Notes: generated by a model from the letters alone, not told the origin. A stretch of 64,000 nt of DNA from an uncultured Pseudomonas sp. (GCF_913774235.1 NZ_CAJYDW010000006.1:186001-250000); one strand, 5' to 3'; shown: positions 54,898-64,000, counted from the first letter of the stretch. Numbers and translations: made by a program.

Positions 54898-55491
54898 ATA
54901 TCTTGATTGGCGACGCATAGCGCTCTTCGAACCTTCCAGAGTGACGCTAATAAATCTCGCTCGACCCAATGGTGACATGAAACAGAAAGACTGAAAAAGC
55001 AAATCCTAGTACTGCGAAAACTCGGCTTCGACTAGCTAGAAATTAATGGCAGACTGGGAATCTATTAAAAGCAGTATCAAGAACTCTTTGCGCAATTCCT
55101 GACCTCTTTCGACTTCCGACCACGTGATTGCCTTAAGCTATGTAATCACACATCTTAACCAAGCGTCTGCATTCGATCTGAACAAGTCTTTCGCATAGCT
55201 AAGGGCGAAAGCAGAAATCAGCAACCGGTAGCTAACCGTTAGGTGTCACATTTAGATGATCGGTGCAGCTCCGTAGAGGACGCTCCTCCTGGGCTCGCAG
55301 CGGGAGGCCTCAAGGCATTACTGCTTTTTTCAATCTATCGAATATATGCTTGGCAGCATTCCGAGCTAGGCCTCTAATTTGACGAATTATTTCTGCACCC
55401 CAGCACTCTTGCCAGTTACATGCCAAATGGGCCAGACTCAAAAGCCCTAAATAACATTCGACACAACTTTTAAGCGCTTAAAGTGCACTAA
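54898..55491. other. AT-rich non-coding stretch of the island
   Basis: About 600 bp with stops in all frames. The only structure I see is the first copy (55158-55237) of an approximately 80-bp duplicated segment whose second copy ends the HTH gene at 56482. In one frame it reads LNQASAFDLNKSFA-stop, paralleling LDQTLALDLTSLSRG-stop, so it may be the 3' relic of a related gene. Confidence 0.5.
55158..55237 (+). repeat. Duplicated about 80-bp segment, copy 1
   Basis: It aligns with 56735-56814 through ACCAA-CG, TGCATT, AGTCTTTCGC, GGGCGA-AGCAG and AGCTAAC, with scattered substitutions and small indels (estimated around three-quarters identical by eye). It starts within a relic coding frame and continues past its stop codon. 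Confidence 0.65.
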
Positions 55492-55758
55492 CTTTCTGCA
55501 AGTTTTAAAGTTAATCAGAAAGAACTCTACGCCATTATTCAAGCAATCATCAACCGTGGTGACTCAGCTTATACATTGCATTCTGGCGCATTCATCAAGC
55601 ACCTTGAAGACTTGGCAAAAAAATTAGACCTTCTCGGCTTCGCTACCCCCTGCACTCTTTATCTTGAAATTTACCCTGCCGTTAGAAAATTTCTTGAGTA
55701 TCGTGTATGCGGAATATTACTCAACAATTACTTTATTAAGCTAAGCACCCATGATTAA
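55492..55758 (+). pseudogene. 5'-truncated gene fragment in the island
   Basis: The open frame begins right after a stop at 55489 and has no ATG or GTG start; the first usable codon is TTG 55576. It encodes a coherent stretch (KELYAIIQAIINRGDSAYTL, GAFIKHLEDLAKKLDLLGFA, YPAVRKFLEYRVCGILLNNY) of mixed helical character. I do not recognise the family. The missing start suggests a relic. Confidence 0.4.
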
Positions 55759-55814
55759 AAAAACTTATACAGTGGACCATCGACACAGCGAACTGGGCCA
55801 CCGAAATTAAAATA

Positions 55815-55832
55815 TTTTCTGATACCAGAAAA
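55815..55832. repeat. Perfect hairpin TTTTCTG-ATAC-CAGAAAA
   Basis: An 18-base perfect palindrome with a four-base loop directly before the next small gene. Its core resembles the centre of AT-rich GGGACAGATTTATTTT-type mobile repeats, another of which is at 56371. Confidence 0.55.
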
Positions 55833-55833
55833 G

Positions 55834-56178
55834 TTGGTTGTTGCCGTGGAACCCACTCACAACACAGCTTATAAAGTCTATCAACAGCACCATAAGTATG
55901 TTACCATGACCCATATAGATAATTTATTGACCACCATTTACCCAAAGATCCCATTTCAATCCGAAGTGTCTGCAGAACAGTTCCTCAGACGGTATCCAGA
56001 CTCTGCAGACCGCATTGCATTTGTATCCGCGCTATATTTTGGTCGTTCTCACATCTATGAGAATCAGATAAACGAGAATCATGCAAAATACATGACTTCC
56101 GGTGAAATTAACCGCTTTTGGGAAGAAGAGAAAATCCCGGAATCTGAAATTGCTCGCACACGCTATGAAAAACAATAG
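55834..56178 (+). CDS. Hypothetical protein in the AT-rich island
   Basis: A frame of up to 114 residues (TTG 55834), or 90 residues from ATG 55906 (MTHIDNLLTTIYPKIPFQSE). It contains FLRRYPDSADRIAFVSALYF GRSHIY and a charged C-terminus INRFWEEEKIPESEIARTRY. Codon use is AT-rich, unlike the host genes. No known domain is recognised with confidence; the middle part faintly recalls DUF3775-type proteins. Confidence 0.45.
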   Translation: MVVAVEPTHNTAYKVYQQHHKYVTMTHIDNLLTTIYPKIPFQSEVSAEQFLRRYPDSADRIAFVSALYFGRSHIYENQINENHAKYMTSGEINRFWEEEKIPESEIARTRYEKQ

Positions 56179-56370
56179 TCTCAAAAATTACTACAACGCC
56201 TTCATCCGTTGCACCAACTCTTCAAACTATGACCGCAGCAATTATAGATAGAATTGCCTTTTAAACCAGCTTTTAGTTTAGGCAGTTTTCCATGTGACGA
56301 TGGAAGCGACACAAATTTACAGAACCAATCCAATGGGCACGACGCTAACTTGGCTTGGAGGATCGAAAGT

Positions 56371-56407
56371 GGAACAGATTTATTTTCGTCAAAAACAAAT
56401 CTGTTCC
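56371..56407. repeat. AT-rich inverted repeat (GGAACAGATTTATTTT type)
   Basis: GGAACAGATTTATTTT pairs with AAAAACAAATCTGTTCC around a CGTC loop, giving a near-perfect 16-17 bp stem. Repeats of the GGGACAGATTTATTTT kind occur at scattered sites in many proteobacterial genomes, often with REP-associated transposases; no transposase is adjacent here. Confidence 0.7.
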
Positions 56408-56481
56408 CCTTCCCCCTCTATATGTGCAAAGCCTCAGGCGAAATCAGGCGGAAGTTTGCCGATTCACATTTCTTTTACTAC

Positions 56482-56778
56482 ATGTTTAGCCTGACGATTC
56501 AGGTAGCACATGTGACCAAGCTCAAAAATATTGCTCGCCTTATGGTCGACATAGGGTTTTCTGACCGAAAAGAGCAAATAATTACGCTCCATAGACTTGG
56601 TCTTAAACAGCCAGAAATTGCGCGAAGGCTGGAGATCGAGCGCCTGGCAGTATCCAAAGCTCTGTACTCAATTACTGACTGTTTTAGGCTTTCGATAGAG
56701 CGAATGCGCCAAGCTGCGAAATTATACCCACTTGACCAAACGCTTGCATTAGACCTAACGAGTCTTTCGCGTGGCTAG
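56482..56778 (+). CDS. Small helix-turn-helix protein in the island
   Basis: A 98-residue protein (MFSLTIQVAHVTKLKNIARL...) with a clear helix-turn-helix-like stretch RKEQIITLHRLGLKQPEIAR RLEIERLAVSKAL. The frame stays open upstream to TTG 56254, but that part contains the hairpin at 56371-56407 and is not protein-like, so a start at 56422 or 56482 is more likely. Its 3' end coincides with copy 2 of the duplicated segment. A regulator of the neighbouring defence-like genes is possible but unproven. Confidence 0.5.
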   Translation: MFSLTIQVAHVTKLKNIARLMVDIGFSDRKEQIITLHRLGLKQPEIARRLEIERLAVSKALYSITDCFRLSIERMRQAAKLYPLDQTLALDLTSLSRG

Positions 56779-56814
56779 GGGCGACAGCAGCTATCCACGA
56801 CTGGCAGCTAACGG
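56735..56814 (+). repeat. Duplicated about 80-bp segment, copy 2
   Basis: It covers the last 14 codons and stop of the HTH gene and about 36 bp downstream. The copy at 55158-55237 has the same register relative to a stop codon, so the duplication includes coding and trailing sequence. Confidence 0.65.
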
Positions 56815-56887
56815 CCAAAAGCGGACTGACTGCCTTATAAATAAATTTATTCCTTTTTGTCATGTCGAAGTTTTAAACTTTCGATAT

Positions 56888-57547
56888 CTAGGCACTTTCA
56901 TCTTTAACCACTGGGAGCTTGGATACAAAATTATTTAGGCTAGGTGAGGAAGATAGGGCGGCCAACAGATTTTTCTTCTTTCTAAGTGGGCGTACTAGAT
57001 CCTTGAAGATCCTATATTCTTTCTTGAACACTCCGTTGTTGCGCCGAATTATGCAGCCAAGCAAACCCTCGCAATCATTTACTCGATTTAGCTCTCCTAG
57101 CACCTTTGTGTAGAGCGGAATTAACCAGCACTCTGTGGAATGAATTGCTATTGCAAAAATCAACTGCTCTTGATGACTGGCAATTATAGCTGGGTCAATT
57201 CGACTTAAGATCAGGTTTTGAATGGCTTCGACTAGCTCATTCCATTGCAAACCTGGGTCTATTTTAATCGCAGGATGCCAACAAATGTCAGAATCTATTT
57301 GGATTATTATATAATCATTCAGGGCAAGCGCCTCATACATATGCTCCGCGATGGAGCAGTGCTCAAGAACTTGCTCCCACCCACCGAAGTCCTCTCTGTC
57401 TTGTCGCGATACATCTGTAGCGTCTCGAGTGGGTTGTATATATGCAACGGATAAGTCGTCAACTTCTCCTTTGTAAAATGAGTCTAGGATGGACTCAATT
57501 ACAACTTGATCTGTAATTCCTTCAGATATAAGAGCGAAGCTAGGCAA
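56888..57547 (-). CDS. TOPRIM-like protein partnered with the AAA ATPase
   Basis: A 219-residue protein with LISEGITDQVVIESIL (Glu9, Gly10) at the N-terminus and DYIIIQIDSDICW (Asp85, Asp87) further on: the Glu and Asp-X-Asp spacing of TOPRIM/OLD-type nucleases. The C-terminus is basic (LVRPLRKKKNLL). It starts at TTG 57547, three bases after the ATPase stop, with AAGGA upstream, so the pair is co-translated. It would be the nuclease effector of an ATPase-gated system such as PARIS, AbiL or RloAB; that assignment is inference. Confidence 0.72.
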   Translation of the reverse strand: MPSFALISEGITDQVVIESILDSFYKGEVDDLSVAYIQPTRDATDVSRQDREDFGGWEQVLEHCSIAEHMYEALALNDYIIIQIDSDICWHPAIKIDPGLQWNELVEAIQNLILSRIDPAIIASHQEQLIFAIAIHSTECWLIPLYTKVLGELNRVNDCEGLLGCIIRRNNGVFKKEYRIFKDLVRPLRKKKNLLAALSSSPSLNNFVSKLPVVKDESA

Positions 57548-57550
57548 TTC

Positions 57551-58873
57551 TCAAAATCCTTTTGGTAGTCCACCGAGTGATCCTCTCATAAAGGCTTCGG
57601 AAAGCTTTAGAGGGGGAGCGCCGACAACTGATTTCGGCTTAAATATTCTTCTAACCTTTGTCTCGCCTTCCATTGCTCGTGATATTACAAATAGACGCTG
57701 TTCATCTTCATCTAGATTCAAGCCATCAAGAATAGCGGGGTTATGTGTAGTAAGTAAAACTTGCTTATCATGTTTGACGGCAAGCTTGGCCAGCTCTTCT
57801 ATTAATTTTTTGCAGAGTTTTGGGTTTAGCGATGCATCAATGTTGTCGATAGCAAAAAAATCTGGCGTTAGCTTCGATGAAAATAGAGCAAAGTAGAACA
57901 CAAGGAAAAGAAAACCTTCATTTGCACTTCTCATGTCTAGTTTATTTCGGCTATCGCATATGTAAATATCACCGATATCAACAGGCTGTTTTGCCGACGG
58001 CTCGGTTGCAAGTGAAAAGCTTCTAAACCATCCGAATAATGATAAAAAATCATTGAGCCTTTCTAGATAATCACTACCTGAATACTTAGACTCTACTTCG
58101 ATTAGCTGAAGCAATCCTTCGCCATTGATGCCTAACGGCAGTATCTGACCTTCTTTCTGATAATCTCTAAGCGCAGTATTTTCTGGGGAGAAAATAATAA
58201 AATCAGAAAGCTTTATAGTTTTTTGGCGCGCGCGCTCCATGTCCTTTTTTTTATTTTTTTCAACACTATCCGCTATATATTTTGCAAAAGCATTGTCACC
58301 ATCAACTGTAACGATCCCTGCTGTTTCTGCAGATTTTTTTGATGTTTTTTTTGTATTGACTGTTTGGTTTTGCTCAATCCACTTGGTGGAAAATTCGTGC
58401 AGCGCCTGTTTTTTTATTTCTTCGGCAAGGTCGGTGTTAGCCATAAAAGTAGTTAGTGAATCAAGAAAACTATCCAGCCTGATCCTTACTTTAATCTCTT
58501 CAGCATCACGGGTCATTGTGCCACTGTACTCGTGGTCTGCAGTATATGCCCACTTTGAATAAGGCTGCTCATCGTTTGTAAGTGTGTAGGTGATGGTTTC
58601 TTTGCTTTTTATAACTTTAATAATTATTGGAGAGCTAGGCTCTGATTCTTCAAATGCACATTTCATTAGGCTGGGAGCAGTGACTCGAATCCCCCTAGAT
58701 GAAAGGAATTCGTTGTCGAGTTTGTCTGCACTTGCAGCGCCGGCCAACGCAATGGCTTCCAGGATGTTGCTTTTCCCAGCGCCATTTTCCCCAATAAACA
58801 CATTGATGCGACCTAAACTAAGGCCAATCGATTTAATGGATTTAAAGTTCTCGATCTTTAATTTATTTATCAC
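57551..58873 (-). CDS. AAA/ABC-type ATPase (AAA_15/21, OLD-like) of a putative defence pair
   Basis: A 440-residue SMC/OLD-like ATPase: NKLKIENFKSIKSIGLSLGR, Walker A FIGENGAGKSN (27-37), a signature-like region MRSANEGFLFLVFYFALF, Walker B DFFAIDNIDASLNP and switch LLTTHNPAILDGL. The central part (about 130-230) is a charged helical insertion with KKTSKKSAETAG. It starts at GTG 58873. Together with the downstream TOPRIM-like gene it forms a two-gene operon in AT-rich DNA, as in several anti-phage modules. Confidence 0.85.
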   Translation of the reverse strand: MINKLKIENFKSIKSIGLSLGRINVFIGENGAGKSNILEAIALAGAASADKLDNEFLSSRGIRVTAPSLMKCAFEESEPSSPIIIKVIKSKETITYTLTNDEQPYSKWAYTADHEYSGTMTRDAEEIKVRIRLDSFLDSLTTFMANTDLAEEIKKQALHEFSTKWIEQNQTVNTKKTSKKSAETAGIVTVDGDNAFAKYIADSVEKNKKKDMERARQKTIKLSDFIIFSPENTALRDYQKEGQILPLGINGEGLLQLIEVESKYSGSDYLERLNDFLSLFGWFRSFSLATEPSAKQPVDIGDIYICDSRNKLDMRSANEGFLFLVFYFALFSSKLTPDFFAIDNIDASLNPKLCKKLIEELAKLAVKHDKQVLLTTHNPAILDGLNLDEDEQRLFVISRAMEGETKVRRIFKPKSVVGAPPLKLSEAFMRGSLGGLPKGF

Positions 58874-59132
58874 GCGAGTACGCCTAATTGGGGGCTATAC
58901 GAATTCTCTTTACCACAGCATCCTACCTCAATCGCGTCGGAGCGTCAGCAGTGAGGATCTATCCTAGAGATAACGAGATGAAGGTTGGGGAGGGGCTTTG
59001 AGAAGTGACTGCTATGGATCAAAGCATATGGAGCGAAAGCAGCAACTGTTATCGGCCGATTCTGTTGAAAAAGTAGCTGCTTCACCATGCTGTTGACAGA
59101 ATTGCTCTGTCAGTGGATGCGGAGCGAAAAAT

Positions 59133-59630
59133 ATGACGGGACAGCTACCGGACGGGACGCAGCGCCTGTTCTGATCGTTCAGTATGGAAGACCACGTTCC
59201 GCCCCAACACCTGTTTCGCGACCTGTGCCTGGATTCAGCGATTTGCATGCATATCTGGTCGACTTCTACAGCTCCATTGGCCCCCCGACCAACCCTCAGT
59301 TGATGGTGTGGGGACTGATCGTTGGCTACCGCTACGGCATTCGTTCCGAGCGAAAACTACGCGATGAGGTGCATTTAATCTGGCCGATCGCTGGTTTTGC
59401 CAACTGGGTCTAGAGGACGAAGTACCCAATCACTCGACCTTCTCGAAGAATCGCCAGGGGCGTTTCAGTGACAGCGGCCTGTTCCGCTGGCTGCTCAATG
59501 AATCACTGCGGCACTGCATTGCGGCAGGTCTGGTCAAGGGCGTAGTTTTCGCCATCGACGCCGGCATCATTAAGGCGGATGCCAGCCGGCAACGTAGGGT
59601 GGCTGGAAACCAGACGAAGGTGACGGTCTA
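59133..59630 (+). pseudogene. Decayed IS1182-family transposase (N-terminal part)
   Basis: Spread over three frames are recognisable blocks: MTGQLPDGTQRLF (then an in-frame stop), SMEDHVPPQHLFRDLC, FYSSIGPP, LIVGYRYGIRSERKLRDEVH and FCQLGLEDEVPNHSTFSKNR. They continue to FAIDAGIIKADASRQRRVAG. A one-base deletion follows EVHL. The C-terminal catalytic half is absent. An end-like sequence TTCTGTTGAAAAAGT lies at about 59060. It abuts the integrase fragment near 59630. Confidence 0.85.
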
Positions 59631-59789
59631 CTACCGACCATCGATGGAGCAGTTGTAGCGAAAGGAGATAGACCCAGCCGTGGTGACAGCGACGGACAAG
59701 CCGTCGCGATCAATTACCTTGTAAAGCTTATCTTGCAGCTTGAGGTCTCGGAGCTTGGTGTCAGTGAGCATGGTCTCCACTTGTTCCAT
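59631..59789 (-). pseudogene. Truncated tyrosine integrase (P4-type N-terminus)
   Basis: From ATG 59789 the minus strand encodes 52 residues: MEQVETMLTDTKLRDLKLQD, KLYKVIDRDGLSVAVTTAGS and FRYNCSIDGR, then a stop. LTDTK-R-LK--DK-YKV-DRDGL is the arm-binding domain (DUF4102) opening of P4-type integrases, which are about 400 residues. The rest was removed at the junction with the IS1182 relic. It lies about 290 bp from the guaA stop and reads away from guaA, as integrases of guaA-inserted islands do. Confidence 0.82.
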
Positions 59790-59993
59790 GAAAAAAACCA
59801 TGCCTTGAAAGCTTAAAAATAGGAATTGTCCCAGTAAAACGGACCTATTGGCTACCTTACTACCGTACCTATCCTGAAACGAGGGGCATCGTATAAAGCG
59901 TCATGCATGGCATCAGACGCAGTTAGTACCCCGTACCATGCCCCCAAAAATCATGCCTGGTGATACATAAGGCTACCCGAACCTGCCAGATCC

Positions 59994-60031
59994 AAAAAAT
60001 GCCTAAAGCCCGCAATTATGCAGGCTTTAGG
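59994..60031 (-). terminator. Rho-independent terminator of guaBA
   Basis: On the minus strand CCTAAAGCC pairs with GGCTTTAGG (60002-60010 with 60023-60031), followed by CAT and six T residues (59994-59999 complement). It lies 44 bp after the guaA stop and separates guaA from the island. Confidence 0.88.
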
Positions 60032-60074
60032 GGTACTTCTTACCACTCGGTGCCGGTCTATGCCGGCCTCGGGA

Positions 60075-61652
60075 TCACTCCCACTCAATCGTCGCCGGCG
60101 GCTTGCTCGAGACGTCGTAGGTGACGCGGGAGATGCCGTCGATTTCGTTGATGATGCGGTTGGAGACCTTTTCCAGCAGCTCGTAGGGCAGATGGGCCCA
60201 GCGGGCGGTCATGAAGTCGATGGTTTCCACCGCGCGCAGGGCGACGACCCAGGCGTAGCGGCGGCCGTCGCCGACCACGCCGACGGATTTGACCGGCTGG
60301 AAGACGACGAAGGCCTGGCTGACCTTGTGGTACCAGTCGGCCTTGCGCAGTTCGGTGATGAAGATGTCGTCGGCGCGGCGCAGCAGGTCGGCGTATTCCT
60401 TCTTCACTTCGCCGAGGATGCGCACGCCCAGGCCCGGGCCGGGGAAGGGATGGCGGTAGACCATGTCGTAGGGCAGGCCCAGTTCCAGGCCGATCTTGCG
60501 CACCTCGTCCTTGAACAGTTCGCGCAGCGGCTCGACCAGCTTGAGGTTCATTTCCTCGGGCAGGCCGCCGACGTTGTGGTGGGACTTGATGACGTGGGCC
60601 TTGCCGGTCTTGGCGCCGGCCGATTCGATGACGTCGGGGTAGATGGTGCCCTGGGCCAGGAACTTGATGTTGTCGAGCTTGCTGGCTTCGGCGTCGAAGA
60701 CGTCGATGAAGGTGCGGCCGATGATCTTGCGCTTCTTCTCCGGGTCGGCTTCGCCTTCCAGGTTGGTCAGGAAGCGCTGCTCGGCGTTGGCGCGGATCAC
60801 CTTGACGCCCATGTTCTCGGCGAACATGGCCATCACCTGGTCACCCTCATGCAGGCGCAGCAGGCCGTTGTCGACGAAGACGCAGGTCAGCTGGTCGCCG
60901 ATGGCCTTGTGCAGCAGGGCCGCGACCACGGAGGAGTCGACGCCGCCGGAGAGGCCCAGCAGCACATTGGAACTACCGACCTGGGCGCGCACCTGGGCGA
61001 TGGCGTCCTCGACGATGTTGGCCGGGGTCCAGAGGGCTTCGCAGCCGCAGATTTCCTTCAGGAAGCGCGAGAGGATGCGTCCGCCCTGCTTGGTGTGAGT
61101 CACCTCGGGGTGGAACTGCACGCCGTACCAGCCGCGTTCGTCGTCACCCATGGCGGCGATGGCGCAGCTGGGGGTGCTGGCGACGATGTGGAAGCCTTCC
61201 GGCAGCTTGCCGACCTTGTCGCCGTGGCTCATCCAGACGTCCAGGCCGAGCACGCCGTCGTCGTCGATGTGGTCTTCGATGCCCTGCAGCAGGCGGCTCT
61301 TGCCGACCACGTCGACTTTGGCGTAGCCGAATTCACGGATGTTGGAGCCTTCGACCTTGCCGCCGAGTTGCTCGGCCATGGTCTGCATGCCGTAGCAGAT
61401 GCCCAGCAGCGGGACGCCCAGGTCGAAGACGGCCTTGGGTGCGCGGGGGCTGCCGGCCTCATGGACCGACTCGGGACCACCGGCGAGGATGATGCCGCGC
61501 GGAGCGAAGGCGCGAATGTCGGCGTCGTCCATGTCGAAGGGGTGCAGCTCGCAGTAGACGCCCAGTTCGCGCACGCGGCGGGCGATGAGCTGGGTGTACT
61601 GGGAACCGAAGTCGAGGATGAGGATGCGGTGGGCGTGGATGTCTTGGGACAT
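60075..61652 (-). CDS. guaA: GMP synthase (glutamine-hydrolysing)
   Basis: A 525-residue two-domain enzyme converting XMP to GMP. The class I amidotransferase half has [15 protein letters not shown] (nucleophile Cys) and [14 protein letters not shown]. The synthetase half has the P-loop [18 protein letters not shown] and ends PPATIEWE. The ATG at 61650-61652 ([20 protein letters not shown]) was preferred to a longer frame. The 3' end is a known target of tyrosine-recombinase islands; here the integrase relic and AT-rich DNA lie just beyond it. Confidence 0.97.
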   Translation of the reverse strand: MSQDIHAHRILILDFGSQYTQLIARRVRELGVYCELHPFDMDDADIRAFAPRGIILAGGPESVHEAGSPRAPKAVFDLGVPLLGICYGMQTMAEQLGGKVEGSNIREFGYAKVDVVGKSRLLQGIEDHIDDDGVLGLDVWMSHGDKVGKLPEGFHIVASTPSCAIAAMGDDERGWYGVQFHPEVTHTKQGGRILSRFLKEICGCEALWTPANIVEDAIAQVRAQVGSSNVLLGLSGGVDSSVVAALLHKAIGDQLTCVFVDNGLLRLHEGDQVMAMFAENMGVKVIRANAEQRFLTNLEGEADPEKKRKIIGRTFIDVFDAEASKLDNIKFLAQGTIYPDVIESAGAKTGKAHVIKSHHNVGGLPEEMNLKLVEPLRELFKDEVRKIGLELGLPYDMVYRHPFPGPGLGVRILGEVKKEYADLLRRADDIFITELRKADWYHKVSQAFVVFQPVKSVGVVGDGRRYAWVVALRAVETIDFMTARWAHLPYELLEKVSNRIINEIDGISRVTYDVSSKPPATIEWE

Positions 61653-61682
61653 GGCCAGGTCTCGGTGAGCGCTAGGTTCAGA

Positions 61683-61714
61683 CGATTCGGGGCTGTCTAG
61701 ACAGCCCCGAATCG
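61683..61714. promoter_or_regulatory. Perfect 32-bp palindrome in the guaB-guaA spacer
   Basis: The two 16-base arms (61683-61698 and 61699-61714) are exact reverse complements meeting at TCTAGA, so the RNA can form a very stable hairpin of about 14 bp. It lies between the guaB stop and the guaA start, with no T-run on the guaBA strand. Differential termination, RNA processing or protein binding are possible roles. Confidence 0.8.
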
Positions 61715-61742
61715 CAACGTAGAAGGACAAACAGTTTAGGCA

Positions 61743-63280
<1,538 letters not shown>

Positions 63281-63316
63281 CGCGCTAGGACACCAACGGT
63301 TCGGGAATCGATTTAC

Positions 63317-63334
63317 TTGAGAATGGCTATCAAC
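63317..63334 (+). promoter_or_regulatory. Fur-box-like site upstream of the TonB receptor
   Basis: TTGAGAATGGCTATCAAC matches the common pseudomonad Fur-box form GAGAATGATTATCA at all but two or three positions. It lies about 45 bp before the receptor start and about 105 bp upstream of guaB, so Fur would chiefly control the receptor. Confidence 0.68.
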
Positions 63335-63377
63335 TTAGAATCGCCGACCCTCCCCTTCCCACCCATCGAGACCGCCC

Positions 63378-64000
63378 TTGAACACCCAGCCCAGAGCCTT
63401 GCGCCGCTTCGCTCCCTTCGCCCTCAGCACCCTGGCCCTGGCGACCAGTTCCGGCCTGCTGGCGGCAGAGAGCACCACTCTCGCCCCGATGGACATTTCC
63501 ACCACGGCCAGCGAGGCGGACGACAGCTATCGGGCGACCACCGCCTCCACGGCGAGCAAGAGCGAGGTGCCGCTCAAGGAAGAAGCCCAGTCGGTGCAGA
63601 CCGTGACCCCGCAGTTGATCCACGACTACGAGGTACGCACCCTGGACGACGCCTCGAAATTCGTCAGCGGCGTGACCCAGAGCAACACCCTGGCTGGCAC
63701 CAAGGACGCCTTCGTTAAGCGCGGCTTCGGCACCAATAACGACGGTTCGATCTTCCGTGATGGGGTGCGCTCGAACCTCTCGCACAACTTCGATGCTACC
63801 GCCGAGCGCGTGGAAGTCCTGAAAGGCCCCGCCTCGCTGCTTTATGGCGCCCTGGAGCCGGGCGGCCTGATCAACGTGGTCAGCAAGCAGCCGCAATACC
63901 AGCAGCGCACCACCCTGAGCGGCTCGGCCTATAGCGAAGGCGGCGGCAACCTCGGCCTGGACACCACCGGCCCGCTGGGTGACAGCGGCTTCGCCTATCG
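63378..64000 (+). CDS. TonB-dependent siderophore receptor (partial, cut by window edge)
   Basis: The first 207 codons of an outer-membrane receptor. A signal peptide (ALRRFAPFALSTLALATSSG LLAA) precedes the plug domain with VPLKEEAQSVQTVTPQLIHD, TLDDASKFVSGVTQSN, KRGFGTNNDGSIFRDGVRSN and VEVLKGPASLLYGALEPGGL, the FhuA/FoxA-like ferrisiderophore pattern. No ATG precedes the signal peptide in this frame; the start is TTG 63378 with GAGAC upstream. The Fur-like site and this family indicate iron-regulated uptake; the ligand is unknown. Confidence 0.92.
   Translation, partial: MNTQPRALRRFAPFALSTLALATSSGLLAAESTTLAPMDISTTASEADDSYRATTASTASKSEVPLKEEAQSVQTVTPQLIHDYEVRTLDDASKFVSGVTQSNTLAGTKDAFVKRGFGTNNDGSIFRDGVRSNLSHNFDATAERVEVLKGPASLLYGALEPGGLINVVSKQPQYQQRTTLSGSAYSEGGGNLGLDTTGPLGDSGFAY

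Noticed and set aside
55200..55260. Possible integron attC-like site (AGCTAACCGTTAGGT)
   Set aside because: The core resembles GTTRRRY/RYYYAAC, but I could not find paired outer and inner arms or an integrase of the integron type.
60018..61700. 560-codon plus-strand frame opposite guaA
   Set aside because: Asp/Gly/Ala/Val-rich shadow of guaA; no domain, and guaA is unambiguous.

Overview
This 64 kb window looks like the chromosome of a Pseudomonas. Most of it is GC-rich with strong codon bias. The housekeeping genes (rplM, nfi, zapE, trpS, zapG, dapD, csdA-sufE, tadA, guaBA) and the accessory families (OprD porin, MntR/MntH, BdlA-like sensor, bacteriophytochrome, intergenic GTAGGAGCGG-type repeats) fit that genus. 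The species cannot be fixed from the sequence alone.

Layout. 1-8.8 kb holds core genes: rplM (cut by the window edge), nfi, zapE, trpS and an alpha/beta hydrolase on the minus strand, then zapG, an ArsC/Spx-like gene, dapD, csdA and sufE on the plus strand, then tadA. 9.0-11.2 kb is a bacteriophytochrome histidine kinase with no heme oxygenase or response regulator beside it. 11.4-18.0 kb has a LysE exporter with an AraC regulator, a 3-hydroxyisobutyrate dehydrogenase-like gene, and a redox module (periplasmic protein, cytochrome b561-like protein, Tat-exported molybdopterin oxidoreductase) divergent from a heavy-metal/HprSR-type two-component system, with a CusR/CopR-like palindrome between them. 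18.2-23.3 kb is one giant gene: transglutaminase-like domain, SF1 helicase and Vsr-like nuclease. A tandem 122-bp repeat array follows.

24-33 kb carries an OprD porin, a NUC1-type nuclease, an MFS/TetR pair, an unknown membrane protein, mntH/mntR with a clear MntR-type palindrome, and a BdlA-like PAS-PAS chemoreceptor. 33-38 kb is a catabolic/transport operon of unknown substrate: TIM-barrel isomerase, 2-oxoglutarate/Fe(II) oxygenase, amino-acid-type binding protein, fused ABC permease-ATPase, class II aldolase. 38-44 kb is an MFS exporter with an ArsN/phosphinothricin-type acetyltransferase, a LysR regulator, and an arsR-acr3-arsC-chrA metal-resistance operon. 44-52 kb contains an RTX-like hypothetical protein, a DJ-1/PfpI protein and several redox/detoxification genes with HxlR and LysR regulators. 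52.6-54.6 kb is a membrane GGDEF-EAL protein.

54.6-60.0 kb is strikingly AT-rich and looks horizontally acquired. It contains gene fragments, duplicated and hairpin sequences, a two-gene ATPase + TOPRIM-like module that resembles anti-phage systems, a decayed IS1182-type transposase, and on the guaA side the broken N-terminus of a P4-type tyrosine integrase. It ends at the guaA 3' end, a known integration site for genomic islands. The window closes with guaA, guaB and the start of a divergent TonB-dependent siderophore receptor with a Fur-box-like site.
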